Shown here in pieces: positions 41,537-49,569 of a DNA stretch of 64,000 bases. Where the stretch lies: positions 1 through 64,000 of the forward strand of contig JBAOID010000039.1 in the NCBI GenBank assembly GCA_037045435.1, in the 5' to 3' direction. The notes below the pieces were generated by a model. The model was given only the letters and a program-made list of their open reading frames with translations. It was not told the DNA's origin and ran no database searches. The stretch's first letter is position 1. The number at the start of each line of letters is the position of its first letter. This DNA comes from CBDUEF01 sp018063485 (GTDB lineage: Bacteria > Pseudomonadota > Alphaproteobacteria > Rhodobacterales > Rhodobacteraceae). A program made the translations under genes and the position numbers.

Positions 41537-42283
41537 ATGACAATTCCAACATCAGCCGAACAGAAAACGCTTGTCCTCACCGGGGCGAGCCGAGGGATCG
41601 GTCATGCCACGGTGAAACGCTTTTCGGCAGAAGGCTGGCGCGTCTTAACCTGTTCGCGTCAGCCGTTTGACCCACGTTGCCCATGGCCGGGAGGCGAGGA
41701 CAACCATATCCAGATTGATCTGGCCGACCCAAACAAGACCATTGAAGCCATCGAAACGATCAAGAGCAAGATCAATGGACAATTGCATGCGCTGGTTAAC
41801 AACGCCGGGATCTCGCCCAAGGGCGAGGGCGGCAAGCGGTTGAATACTCTGGAGACGGATTTGCGCACCTGGGGTCAGGTGTTTCATGTGAATTTCTTTG
41901 CATCGGTCATTCTGGCGCGCGGTTTGCAGGCAGAACTGGCAAAGGCGAAGGGTGCGATTGTTAACGTGACTTCGATTGCCGGGGTCCGGGTGCATCCTTT
42001 TGCCGGGGCAGCCTATGCCACGTCAAAGGCGGCGCTTGCGGCTTTGACCCGAGAAATGGCGCATGATTTCGGACCTTTGGGGGTTCGGGTGAATGCGATT
42101 GCGCCGGGAGAAGTTGAAACGGCCATTCTTTCTCCGGGCACCGACAAGATCGTGGCCCAACTTCCATTGCGCCGGCTGGGCCAGCCCAAAGAGGTGGCTG
42201 ATGTGATCTGGTTCCTGTGCTCGGACCAATCGAGCTATATTTCAGGCACCGAGATCGAAGTGAACGGCGCACAACACGTTTGA
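41537..42283 (+). CDS. Short-chain dehydrogenase/reductase (SDR) family oxidoreductase
   Basis: 248 residues. NAD(P)-binding [16 protein letters not shown] is at residues 14-29, NNAG near 93, and the catalytic triad S-Y-K is visible as NVTSIAGV and AYATSKAAL, with the following [13 protein letters not shown]. The classical SDR length and fold are clear, but the substrate cannot be read. It is divergent from argB (149 bases apart) and convergent with matB, with no operon partner. Two hairpins without T-runs lie in the 51 bases between it and matB. Confidence 0.88.
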   Translation: MTIPTSAEQKTLVLTGASRGIGHATVKRFSAEGWRVLTCSRQPFDPRCPWPGGEDNHIQIDLADPNKTIEAIETIKSKINGQLHALVNNAGISPKGEGGKRLNTLETDLRTWGQVFHVNFFASVILARGLQAELAKAKGAIVNVTSIAGVRVHPFAGAAYATSKAALAALTREMAHDFGPLGVRVNAIAPGEVETAILSPGTDKIVAQLPLRRLGQPKEVADVIWFLCSDQSSYISGTEIEVNGAQHV

Positions 42284-42334
42284 TTGCCTCGGGTTGCGAG
42301 GTGAATACAGGTATCTGATCGAACGCAATGCGCT

Positions 42335-43855
42335 TTAGCGCAATTTGGTTTTATCGAACCAATCCGCATGGATTTGTCGCAACAAGTTCTTTTGAACTTT
42401 GCCCATCGTGTTGCGCGGCAGTTCCGGCACGATAACGGCTGCCTTTGGCTGTTTGAATCTCGCAATCCGATCCTGCAAGGTGGCAAGTGCGCCCTCGGGC
42501 GTTAGGGTTTCGCCTTTTCGAGCGACCAGCACGGCAAAGACCGCTTCGCCGAAATCAGGATGCGGCAGGCCAATGACCGCAGATTCCAAGACGCCGGGGG
42601 CGTCATCTAGCAAAAGCTCAACTTCCTTGGGATAGACATTATAGCCGCCGGTAATGATCAGGTCTTTTGCCCGGCCCACGATGGAATAATAGCCATCGGC
42701 ATCACAAGTTGCGAGATCGCCAGTTCTGAACCATCCATCCGGCCGCAAGTCTTCGGCGGTTTTTTCAGGCATTTGCCAATAGCCCTGAAAGACATTGGGG
42801 CCGCGCACTTCGATCATTCCAACGTCACCGTCCGGGGCAAGGGTATCGCCAGACATCAGCCGAACCTCAACCCCAGGCAGCGGCAGGCCAACGGTTCCGG
42901 CACGGCGGTCCCCTTCATAGGGGTTTGAGGTGTTCATGTTTGTTTCGGTCATGCCGTAGCGTTCCAAAATCCTGTGGCCGGTGCGGGCCTCAAAGGCGCT
43001 ATAGGTTTCAGCCAGGAGCGGTGCCGAGCCCGAGATGAACAGCCGCATATGAGCCGTCGCGTCGCGGTCGAAGGCGGGAAGATCCAGCAGGCGCGTATAG
43101 AATGTTGGAACGCCCATCATGGTGGTCGCGCTGGGCAGGTGGCGCAGGGTTTCGCTTGCGTCAAAACCAGACAAGAAGATCATGCTTGCCTGCTTCAAAA
43201 GTACCGTATTGGTTGCCACAAAAAGCCCGTGGGTGTGAAAGATCGGCAGCGCATGAAGCAGCGTGTCATCTTTGGTAAAGCGCCATAGCCCGGCAAGGGT
43301 TTGCGCGTTTGACAAAAGATTATCATGGCTGAGCATTGCGCCTTTGGATCGGCCAGTGGTGCCGGAGGTGTAAAGGATCGCGGCCAGATCGTCTGGCGTG
43401 CAGTCGGTGGGCGTCAGAATGGCAGGTTGGCTGCGCGTGGCCTCTGTCAGGCTGCCCACACCATTGGGCCCAAGCGTAAGCAGGGTTGCGCCATGTTTTG
43501 CAGCAAGGGGTGCAAGTGCCGCAGACTTGGCCGGGTCACACAGGAAAAGCACTGGGGTGGCGTCGCCAAGAAAATAGTCGATCTCATCGGGCATGTAGGC
43601 CGGATTGAGCGGCAGGAAGATCGCGCCCAGTGCCAGGGATGCGGCGTAGGTTGCCAAAGTCTCGGGCGATTTGGCGCATTGAACTGCAACACGGTCCCCC
43701 TTTTTCACGCCAACCGACTGAAAAGCATAAGCGATGCGCGCCACCATTTGGGCAAAATCGCGACCGGTCAGGGATCTGCCGTCGCCAAGTTGCAACAAGA
43801 TGCTGTCACGGGTGATCAGTGGCGCAAACAGCGCATCATAAAGAGGATTGGGCAT
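42335..43855 (-). CDS. matB: Malonyl-CoA synthetase (malonate-CoA ligase)
   Basis: 506 residues starting MPNPLYDALFAPLITRD. Adenylation-forming motifs are ILYTSGTTGRSKGAMLSH (P-loop), RYGMTETNMNTSNPYEG and WFRTGDLATCDADGY. The catalytic lysine segment near the C-terminus is PRNTMGKVQKNLLR. The N-terminus and overall sequence match MatB of alphaproteobacteria, which makes malonyl-CoA from malonate, CoA and ATP. matA and matC, usual partners in rhizobia, are not next to it, so its role may be malonate scavenging or malonyl-CoA supply. No lesions. Confidence 0.85.
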   Translation of the reverse strand: MPNPLYDALFAPLITRDSILLQLGDGRSLTGRDFAQMVARIAYAFQSVGVKKGDRVAVQCAKSPETLATYAASLALGAIFLPLNPAYMPDEIDYFLGDATPVLFLCDPAKSAALAPLAAKHGATLLTLGPNGVGSLTEATRSQPAILTPTDCTPDDLAAILYTSGTTGRSKGAMLSHDNLLSNAQTLAGLWRFTKDDTLLHALPIFHTHGLFVATNTVLLKQASMIFLSGFDASETLRHLPSATTMMGVPTFYTRLLDLPAFDRDATAHMRLFISGSAPLLAETYSAFEARTGHRILERYGMTETNMNTSNPYEGDRRAGTVGLPLPGVEVRLMSGDTLAPDGDVGMIEVRGPNVFQGYWQMPEKTAEDLRPDGWFRTGDLATCDADGYYSIVGRAKDLIITGGYNVYPKEVELLLDDAPGVLESAVIGLPHPDFGEAVFAVLVARKGETLTPEGALATLQDRIARFKQPKAAVIVPELPRNTMGKVQKNLLRQIHADWFDKTKLR

Positions 43856-44026
43856 CTAAGGCTCCACAGTATCTTTTAGTGTTGTGTCATGTGGGTGATC
43901 CAGGCTCAAGGGCGTGAAAATTATGGCGCGACAAGGGCGCGATAGGCTTGGAATGACCTTGCCCCGGTCATTTTCGTGCCAAGGTTGAGGGCAATGGTGG
44001 CATCAGAACGCCAACAGGAGGCTACC

Positions 44027-44179
44027 ATGTCTTTTCCCTTCACCCTGTTTGCCAAGTTGGGCTTGTTTGCCGCCAAGAATGAGCCGGATTTCTTTGATCT
44101 GCGCCTGCAACGCACACGCTCTCGGGAAGAGCGCCGGGCGAGCCGCGGGAATATCTTCAGAAGTTTGGCGTCACATTAG
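44027..44179 (+). CDS. Small protein of 50 residues beside mipZ
   Basis: ATG 44027 follows an excellent ribosome site (AGGAGG, 6 bases upstream). The product starts MSFPFTLFAKLGLFAAKN and continues basic and charged (RLQRTRSREERRASRG). The first 16 residues are hydrophobic enough for membrane contact. Its end overlaps the convergent mipZ stop by 23 bases. No family is recognised and no protein-level evidence is possible here; the ribosome site is the main support. A hairpin (43953-43973) with a T-run lies upstream. Confidence 0.4.
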   Translation: MSFPFTLFAKLGLFAAKNEPDFFDLRLQRTRSREERRASRGNIFRSLASH

Positions 44180-44968
44180 GAAGCCGCAGTGCCGTGATCA
44201 GGTCGCGGACTTCTTGTCTGGCAGCGATGTTTGACAGGTTCAACTGATCAACACCGGTGTCCTTCAGGTCCAGCAGCGTCAGGCCGCGCGGGAACAGTTC
44301 GCGAAAGATCACGCGTTCCGAGAAGCCTGGCGCAACCCGGAAACCAATACGTTTTGACAACTCTTCAAGTGCCGAGCCGACTTTCTTCTTGTTGTGCATC
44401 TGTTGTGCGCCCAAGCGGTTGCGCAGAACGATCCAGTCGATGGGCCGCAACCCGGCCTGTGCGCGCAATTGCCTCGCCCCCCAGACCATTTCCGAATAGA
44501 TCGACGGACCTTTGACTCGCCCGGTTTCAGGATCAACCCGTGCCAGCAGGTCGAAATCGACGAAAGCTGTCGTTCAGCGGGCGTGATCAGGGTATCGGCG
44601 AGGGAATGGGCGACCTGGCTAAGGCGCGTGTGGCTGCCGGGGCAGTCGATGATGATGAAATCCGAAATTGGTTCAAGCACCGATACCGCAGCCGACAGCC
44701 GCTGATCATAGGGGTTTTCGCCGGGGTTCAGCAGGGCGGCGTCTGCTTCCGGCAGATCAATATAATGCGGGCTCGGCAGCACAAGCCCGGTGCGTGCGAG
44801 ATAGGCGAGGCGGTTCTCGATATAGCGACCAAAGCTCTTTTGCCGCAGATCCAGGTCAAGCGCGCCAACACGGTGCCCCATCCGGGCCAGAGCGGTTGCG
44901 ACATGCATCGAGGTGGTCGATTTGCCCGATCCGCCCTTTTCGTTACCGACAACGATGATATGCGCCAT
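44157..44968 (-). pseudogene. mipZ: MipZ/ParA-family division-plane ATPase, two single-base insertions
   Basis: ATG 44968 starts MAHIIVVGNEKGGSGKST, with the deviant Walker A KGGSGKST at residues 11-18 and the ParA-type DLDLRQKSFGRY after it. FIIIDCPGSHTRLSQVAH gives the switch region. MipZ forms gradients from ParB-bound poles and inhibits FtsZ polymerisation away from midcell. The frame breaks twice near 44560-44575; joined, the sequence continues NDSFVDFDLLARVDPETG and then IYSEMVWGARQLRAQAG in the third frame to the stop. The family length of ~270 is then restored. Because mipZ is usually essential, these are probably errors. Confidence 0.88.
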
Positions 44969-44991
44969 ATTTTGTCCCTGCAAAGCCCACG

Positions 44992-45018
44992 AAAAAGGCG
45001 CGCTGTTGCCAGCGCGCC
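44992..45018 (-). terminator. Intrinsic terminator after rpmE, 24 bases before mipZ
   Basis: On the - strand GGCGCGCTG pairs perfectly with CAGCGCGCC around a GCAA loop, then TTTTT. It ends the rplS-rpmE unit and leaves no room for a full promoter between it and the mipZ start. Confidence 0.85.
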
Positions 45019-45061
45019 CTCTCTATAGGTTCTGCGCCCCCGGTTGGGAAGCGCCGCTGTC

Positions 45062-45283
45062 TTAGAAACCCAGACCAGCGTATTTGTTCTTGAATTTCGA
45101 CACACGGCCACCGGTGTCCAAGAGCTTGGCGTTGCCACCAGTCCAGGCCGGATGCGCCAGCGGGTCGATGTCCAAAGCCATCTGGTCGCCCTCTTTGCCC
45201 CAGGTGGTTTTGGTCTGGAAAATGGTGCCATCCGTCATCTTGACGTTGATCATGTGATAATCGGGGTGAATATCTGCTTTCAT
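45062..45283 (-). CDS. rpmE: 50S ribosomal protein L31, zinc-free form
   Basis: 73 residues starting [18 protein letters not shown]. The usual [17 protein letters not shown] and [10 protein letters not shown] segments identify L31. The two CxxC pairs of zinc-binding L31 are absent: no cysteine occurs at all, as in other alphaproteobacterial C-minus versions. L31 bridges the subunits at the central protuberance. It lies 11 bases after rplS in one unit and is followed by a strong terminator. Confidence 0.94.
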   Translation of the reverse strand: MKADIHPDYHMINVKMTDGTIFQTKTTWGKEGDQMALDIDPLAHPAWTGGNAKLLDTGGRVSKFKNKYAGLGF

Positions 45284-45294
45284 CGACCTGATCC

Positions 45295-45669
45295 TTATTC
45301 CGCTTTGGCTTTGTAGTTGGTGTCTTCCACGATCCGTGCCGACTTGCCGCGACGATCACGCAGATAGTAGAGCTTGGCGCGACGCACGCGACCGCGGCGG
45401 ACCACTTCGATGCTGTCGATATTGGTCGAGTAAAGCGGGAATACACGCTCCACGCCTTCGCCGAACGAGATCTTGCGCACGGTGATCGACGCTGCGATCG
45501 TGGCTCCGCCCTTGCGCGAGATCACAACGCCTTCATAGTTCTGCACGCGCGAACGCGTGCCTTCGGTCACTTTGTAGCCGACGCGGATGGTGTCACCGGC
45601 TTTGAAATCCGGGATGGTCTTGCCGAGAGCAGCGATCTGCTCGGCTTCGAGTTGGGCGATCAGGTTCAT
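45295..45669 (-). CDS. rplS: 50S ribosomal protein L19
   Basis: 124 residues from ATG 45669 ([18 protein letters not shown]). The longer frame to 45819 is leader sequence and not protein-like. The central [29 protein letters not shown] and [18 protein letters not shown] match L19, which lies at the interface next to L14. AAAGGATATGCG precedes the start. A predicted promoter lies about 225 bases upstream, giving an unusually long leader that contains a strong hairpin. Confidence 0.95.
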   Translation of the reverse strand: MNLIAQLEAEQIAALGKTIPDFKAGDTIRVGYKVTEGTRSRVQNYEGVVISRKGGATIAASITVRKISFGEGVERVFPLYSTNIDSIEVVRRGRVRRAKLYYLRDRRGKSARIVEDTNYKAKAE

Positions 45670-45892
45670 CGCATATCCTTTGTTGCTCAGGGTTTGCCCC
45701 CGAAGTGATGCCGCGACAGAGCTTCTGGCCTTCGACCGGACCCTTACCTTTCGGTTTGCACCAACGAGGTAAGTCCGCCAGAGATGGCGCCTGCGTTTTA
45801 TGTCCGCTCTTGTGGCCAAACCTGCGGAAGTCAGCAGGGGTTACAGCCAAAAGGAATCGGGCCAGATGGGCAATCATGCCCCTGACAGGCGG
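45670..45892 (-). promoter_or_regulatory. Long structured 5' leader of rplS
   Basis: The region between the predicted promoter (45893-45921) and the rplS start holds no gene. Its strongest structure pairs CGGA plus CTTACCT (45737-45749) with AGGTAAG plus TCCG (45767-45777), 11 pairs with a two-base bulge; both strands can fold it. Leaders of rplS are known regulatory sites in Firmicutes, but this one is not the Firmicute motif as far as I can see. Confidence 0.4.
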
Positions 45893-45921
45893 CGTATAGG
45901 GGGTGGGCGCTGTCGGGTCAA
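45893..45921 (-). promoter_or_regulatory. Predicted sigma-70 promoter for rplS-rpmE
   Basis: Read on the - strand: TTGACC (45921-45916), 17 bases, TATACG (45898-45893). The -10 is identical to those proposed for rpmC and rplO. Confidence 0.5.
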
Positions 45922-45968
45922 GCGTGCAGCGAAAAGCCCGCCGCGTTTTCAACTTAACGCTTGTTCGT

Positions 45969-45982
45969 AATTTGATCAAATT
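45969..45982. promoter_or_regulatory. 14-base perfect palindrome upstream of the GNAT gene
   Basis: AATTTGATCAAATT lies 52 bases before the GNAT start and directly upstream of a TATAGA -10-like element (45982-45987). A perfect AT-rich palindrome in an otherwise GC-rich gap suggests a repressor or activator site; no regulator is assigned. Confidence 0.4.
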
Positions 45983-46034
45983 ATAGATGTTGGCGGATAG
46001 CTCAGTCTCAACAGCCAAGCAGCGAGACGAATCC

Positions 46035-46535
46035 ATGTCCCTGATCGCCACCAAAGATCCCAGGTTTTTTATCCGCCACGCGACACCAGCCGACGCGGCG
46101 CTGGTGCTGGATTTCGTGCGCAAACTTGGTGCTTATCAGCGGATGGAAGATCAAATCACGGCAACCGAAGCCAGTATTTCCATGCTTTTGGCGGAAAGTC
46201 ATGGCGAGGCGTTGTTTGCCATGCTGGATGGGGTGCCGGTCGGGATGCTGTTCTTCAGCAAGACCTGCTCGGCCTTCACCGGGCGAGCCGGGCTTTATAT
46301 TGATGCTTTTGTGTTGGACGATACGCTGCGCCAACAGGGCTATGGCAGCATGATGATGGACTATCTGGCCAGGCTGGCGTTGCAGCGTGGCGGGCTGATG
46401 CTGGAATGGGGCTGTCTGGATTGGAACACCCCGGCGATCGGATTTTACAGCAAGATCGGGGCCTATTGCATCGACACCATGCGGATCTATCGGCTGTCGC
46501 CCGAGAACATGCAGGTGATCGCAGACCGGTTCTAA
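46035..46535 (+). CDS. GNAT-family N-acetyltransferase
   Basis: 166 residues from ATG 46035 (MSLIATKDPRFFIRHATP). The acetyl-CoA-binding core is IDAFVLDDTLRQQGYGSM, with the pyrophosphate-loop motif Q/R-x-x-G-x-G/S seen as RQQGYGS near residue 116, and ending WNTPAIGFYSKIGA, typical of diamine/aminoglycoside-type GNATs. The substrate is not assigned. It runs against the surrounding - strand operon, and its stop overlaps the trmD stop by 4 bases. A palindromic operator candidate lies upstream. Confidence 0.88.
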   Translation: MSLIATKDPRFFIRHATPADAALVLDFVRKLGAYQRMEDQITATEASISMLLAESHGEALFAMLDGVPVGMLFFSKTCSAFTGRAGLYIDAFVLDDTLRQQGYGSMMMDYLARLALQRGGLMLEWGCLDWNTPAIGFYSKIGAYCIDTMRIYRLSPENMQVIADRF

Positions 46536-47344
46536 ACTCCTTTGGCAATGCGGCGCTGATAGGCCTGCCAAAGATCGGGACGGCGGGTTCTGGTGATGTC
46601 TTCGGCCTGCGCCTGCCGCCATTTGGCGATTTCGCCGTGGTTGCCAGATTGCAGCACCAGCGGGATTGGCCGTTCATTCCAGACCGCTGGGCGGGTGTAT
46701 TGTGGATGCTCAAGTAACCCGTGCGAGAAACTTTCCTCTTCGGTCGAGACCTCATTTCCCAGCACTTTGGGCAACAGGCGCACCGTGGCGTCGATCAGCG
46801 CCATTGCCGCAATCTCACCTCCGGTCATCACGAAATCACCCAGTGAAATCTCTTCGATCTGGTGGTGGTCAAGCAGGCGTTGGTCTACACCCTCAAAGCG
46901 GCCACACAGCAGGGTGACACCTTGGGCGGCAGCCAGACGGCGGGCGGTAGCTTGGGTGAAGGGTTGGCCGCGCGGTGAGAGGTAAATCATCGGCCAGTGC
47001 AGGCGGCTGATCGGTGGTGTTGCCTCAGTCAAGGCGGCGTCCAATACATCCGCGCGCAGCACCATACCCGCGCCGCCGCCCGCCGGCGTATCATCGACGT
47101 TAAGGTGCTTTCCGATCCCATAAGAGCGGAGATTGATCACATCCAGCGCCCACAGCCCAAGATCCAGCGCCTTGCCGGTCAGCGATTGGCCAAGGATGCC
47201 GGGGAAGGCGTCGGGCATAAGCGTGATGATCTTGGCGCGCCACGCATCTTTGAGACGCGGTGTCTCGGCCATCAGGTCGCTTGGGGTGCGGCTTGGTGAA
47301 AGGCTCAGCCGTCCATGTGATTTCGGTTTTGGGGTATCGGTCAT
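46532..47344 (-). CDS. trmD: tRNA (guanine-37-N1)-methyltransferase
   Basis: 270 residues. The SPOUT-fold body starts at about residue 36 (AKIITLMPDAFPGILGQS) with DDTPAGGGAGMVLRADVL, LLCGRFEGVDQRLLDHH and SLGDFVMTGGEIAAMALI, the trefoil-knot SAM site. The enzyme methylates G37 next to the anticodon and prevents frameshifting. The first ~30 residues are an extension found in some relatives; ATG codons inside it make the start uncertain. It follows a membrane-protein gene by 9 bases in the ffh-rpsP-rimM-trmD cluster. Confidence 0.95.
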   Translation of the reverse strand: MTDTPKPKSHGRLSLSPSRTPSDLMAETPRLKDAWRAKIITLMPDAFPGILGQSLTGKALDLGLWALDVINLRSYGIGKHLNVDDTPAGGGAGMVLRADVLDAALTEATPPISRLHWPMIYLSPRGQPFTQATARRLAAAQGVTLLCGRFEGVDQRLLDHHQIEEISLGDFVMTGGEIAAMALIDATVRLLPKVLGNEVSTEEESFSHGLLEHPQYTRPAVWNERPIPLVLQSGNHGEIAKWRQAQAEDITRTRRPDLWQAYQRRIAKGV

Positions 47345-47353
47345 GGGATGGGA

Positions 47354-48247
47354 TCAAGCCAATCCGTCTTCGGGGGCGTTGGCGTTGGTTGCCTCGACCA
47401 ATTTACGCAGCGGATAGTCGGCGCTGCTGCCTTCCCACTCCTCGACCAGATCCGCCAGATGATCAACGCTCGGACATTCGGCCCAGATCCCCGGGTTCTC
47501 GTCGAGGGCGAGCGTCAGCCGTGTCGCGAACAGCGCAATAAGATCCGCATCATTGGGCAGCACCGCAAGTGCAATGTTCGGGGTGTCGCCACCAATGGAT
47601 TCGATCAGATCGGGATCGGTGGCCTGCAAAACCAACGCAATAAACTGTGCGCGACTGGCATTGCCCGCGCGGGCACGGTCCAGCAAGGCAAAGTGCAATG
47701 CCTCGGGGGTAGCATGTTGAGAGGCGGCGGTCAGGTGGCGTTCAATTTCGGTGGCATTGGTGTTGTCGGGCAAGCCGGCCAGCGGCGCGATCAGGCTTTG
47801 GGCAAGCGTGGTGTCCGGTGCCCCTGGCGCTGCGTGAATTTGGCGCAGGGCTTCATCCAGAAATCTGCCGGTTTCGTCGGCCTGCCATGGATTCCAGATG
47901 ATGCGGGAAAACGGAATGGAAAGGAAGGAAATGGCGACCGGTAGCAACAGAGGAAAAGGTGGAAGGCTGTTCAACACACCACCAATGCCGCGTCCAATAC
48001 CAAACAACACCGTCACCAGCAGCAGTTGGACTGCGGCTTGTGAAAAGAGGGCCGTCAACGCCTCGCTGCGCAGCCAGTCAACGGGTTTGCGCGGCCACTG
48101 GTGCGGGCGCAGAATGAAAAGCCACAGCAAGAAAATAGCCAGAAAGATCGGGATGACACTCCAACCAAACCCGCCAAGACCCGCCATCAGCGGGCCGACG
48201 TAAAGAAATGCGGTGGCCCCCATCAGAAGGCGCAAACGGTTTTGCAT
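47354..48247 (-). CDS. Membrane protein of unknown function between rimM and trmD
   Basis: 297 residues. At the N-terminus are two hydrophobic helices (LMGATAFLYVGPLMAGLG and WSVIPIFLAIFLLWLFIL, residues 8-46); two more follow at about 70-90 and 98-115 (VQLLLVTVLFGIGRGIGG, LLLPVAISFLSIPFSRII). The rest is soluble, alanine-rich and helical, like a repeat scaffold. I do not recognise a named family. Its fixed place in the rimM-trmD operon suggests a conserved but unknown role; nothing in the sequence points to catalysis. Confidence 0.65.
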   Translation of the reverse strand: MQNRLRLLMGATAFLYVGPLMAGLGGFGWSVIPIFLAIFLLWLFILRPHQWPRKPVDWLRSEALTALFSQAAVQLLLVTVLFGIGRGIGGVLNSLPPFPLLLPVAISFLSIPFSRIIWNPWQADETGRFLDEALRQIHAAPGAPDTTLAQSLIAPLAGLPDNTNATEIERHLTAASQHATPEALHFALLDRARAGNASRAQFIALVLQATDPDLIESIGGDTPNIALAVLPNDADLIALFATRLTLALDENPGIWAECPSVDHLADLVEEWEGSSADYPLRKLVEATNANAPEDGLA

Positions 48248-48300
48248 TCTTGCTCCTTGGGACCGTGTCTTTTTGCGCCACAGTGGCGGCTTGTCCGGTT

Positions 48301-48810
48301 TTAGTCCAGCCCTTCCGGCAGATCCACGATCACGCGCCGCGCCGCAAGATCGACAGTCGGAACGGCGGCCAATGTGAAGGGCAGCAAAAGAGCCGTTTTC
48401 AAGGCAGGTCCGGTTATTTCGATCAGATCGCCCGCACCATGGTTGTGAATCGCGTGAACGCGGCCAAGTTCTTTGCCACCGGTATCGAAGGCCGCCAGGC
48501 CGATCAGGTCGGCATGGTAAAACTCGTCATCTGGCAGCGAAGGCAGTTTTGACTTTGCCACATAGAGGTTAACCCCACGCAACGCGTCGGCTTGCTCTTT
48601 GGTGTCAACGCCGGAAAGTCGCGCGCCAAGCCCGTTTGCAACCGGGCGGGTCAGGGTAATCTTGAAGCTGGTCTTGCCATCCTCGGAAAACAGCGGGCCG
48701 TATGAAGCGATGTCGGTCGGCTCGGTGCAAAAACTTTTCAGCCGCACCTCACCTTGCACACCGAAAGAGCCGGCAATGACACCGACGCAGATATGGTCTG
48801 GGTTGGGCAT
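48301..48810 (-). CDS. rimM: 16S rRNA processing protein RimM
   Basis: 169 residues starting MPNPDHICVGVIAGSFGV. GEVRLKSFCTEPTDIASY forms the N-terminal barrel; the PRC-barrel part includes LPSLPDDEFYHADLIGLA, GRVHAIHNHGAGDLIEI and the tail RVIVDLPEGLD. RimM helps the small-subunit head to mature by contacting S19. It lies downstream of rpsP with an intrinsic terminator between them, so its expression is probably lower than that of rpsP. Confidence 0.94.
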   Translation of the reverse strand: MPNPDHICVGVIAGSFGVQGEVRLKSFCTEPTDIASYGPLFSEDGKTSFKITLTRPVANGLGARLSGVDTKEQADALRGVNLYVAKSKLPSLPDDEFYHADLIGLAAFDTGGKELGRVHAIHNHGAGDLIEITGPALKTALLLPFTLAAVPTVDLAARRVIVDLPEGLD

Positions 48811-48827
48811 GGGGCATCCTTTGGTTG

Positions 48828-48856
48828 AAAAAAGGCGGCCCCGTGCAGGGCCGCCT
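48828..48856 (-). terminator. Intrinsic terminator between rpsP and rimM
   Basis: On the - strand AGGCGGCCC pairs with GGGCCGCCT (9 bp) followed by TTTTT. It sits in the 53 bases between the two genes and probably acts as a partial terminator inside the operon. Confidence 0.8.
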
Positions 48857-48863
48857 GATGGGA

Positions 48864-49217
48864 TTATTCAGCAGCCGGAGCCTCGGCGCGAGTGGCTTTC
48901 TTCTTGGCCAGTTCGGTCATGCGCTTGCCGGGGACCGCTGATTTCGGATTCGAACGGACCTTTTTGGTCAGCACGCCAGCAGCTTCCAGCATACGCGCGA
49001 TCCGGTCGGTCGGCTGTGCGCCTTGCGAGAGCCAATGTTTCACGCGGTCCATATCCATCCTTACACGCTCTTCGCTGTCTTTGGCCAAAAGCGGGTTGTA
49101 GGTGCCCAGCTTTTCCAGAAAGCGCCCATCGCGGGGGTTGCGGCTGTCGGTGGCAACGATTGAATAGTGCGGGCGCTTTTTGGAACCACCGCGGGCAAGG
49201 CGAATTTTCATAGACAT
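48864..49217 (-). CDS. rpsP: 30S ribosomal protein S16
   Basis: 117 residues starting [18 protein letters not shown], with the family motifs [18 protein letters not shown] and [17 protein letters not shown]. The core of ~80 residues is followed by a 35-residue basic/alanine tail ([12 protein letters not shown]), usual in alphaproteobacteria. S16 is needed for correct folding of the 16S 5' domain. AAAGGAGACTACACC is a strong ribosome site; an alternative start, ATG 49211, would remove two residues. Confidence 0.96.
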   Translation of the reverse strand: MSMKIRLARGGSKKRPHYSIVATDSRNPRDGRFLEKLGTYNPLLAKDSEERVRMDMDRVKHWLSQGAQPTDRIARMLEAAGVLTKKVRSNPKSAVPGKRMTELAKKKATRAEAPAAE

Positions 49218-49272
49218 GGTGTAGTCTCCTTTGGGTTTTCGTAGGTCGGGGGTTACCCCGGCGCTGTTTGGG

Positions 49273-49569
49273 TTATTTCTGTAGCCGTTCGTGATGCCTG
49301 ATGACTTCAGAGATTATGAAGGTCAGGAATTTCTTGGCAAACTCGGGATCGAGATCGGCCTCTTTGGAAAGCCACTCCAACCGCTCGATCTGGCGCGCTT
49401 CGCGGCTGGGATCGGACGGGGGAAGATCGTGTTCAGCCTTGAGCCGCCCGACCGCCTGCGTGCGCTTGAAGCGTTCGGCCAGAGTATAGACCAGAATAGC
49501 ATCCAAGCGGTCAATCGACTCGCGGTGGTCTTTCAAAAGGTCAGCGGCACGGGTGACGGAATCAGTCAT
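49273..49569 (-). CDS. Chorismate mutase, AroQ type
   Basis: 98 residues, all-helical. [18 protein letters not shown] holds the first-helix Arg and Asp of the AroQ active site, and [18 protein letters not shown] and [18 protein letters not shown] the second helix and turn. It converts chorismate to prephenate on the route to phenylalanine and tyrosine. It has no fused dehydratase or dehydrogenase domain. The start overlaps the ffh stop by 4 bases, so it is translated from the ffh mRNA, and rpsP follows after 55 bases. Confidence 0.9.
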   Translation of the reverse strand: MTDSVTRAADLLKDHRESIDRLDAILVYTLAERFKRTQAVGRLKAEHDLPPSDPSREARQIERLEWLSKEADLDPEFAKKFLTFIISEVIRHHERLQK

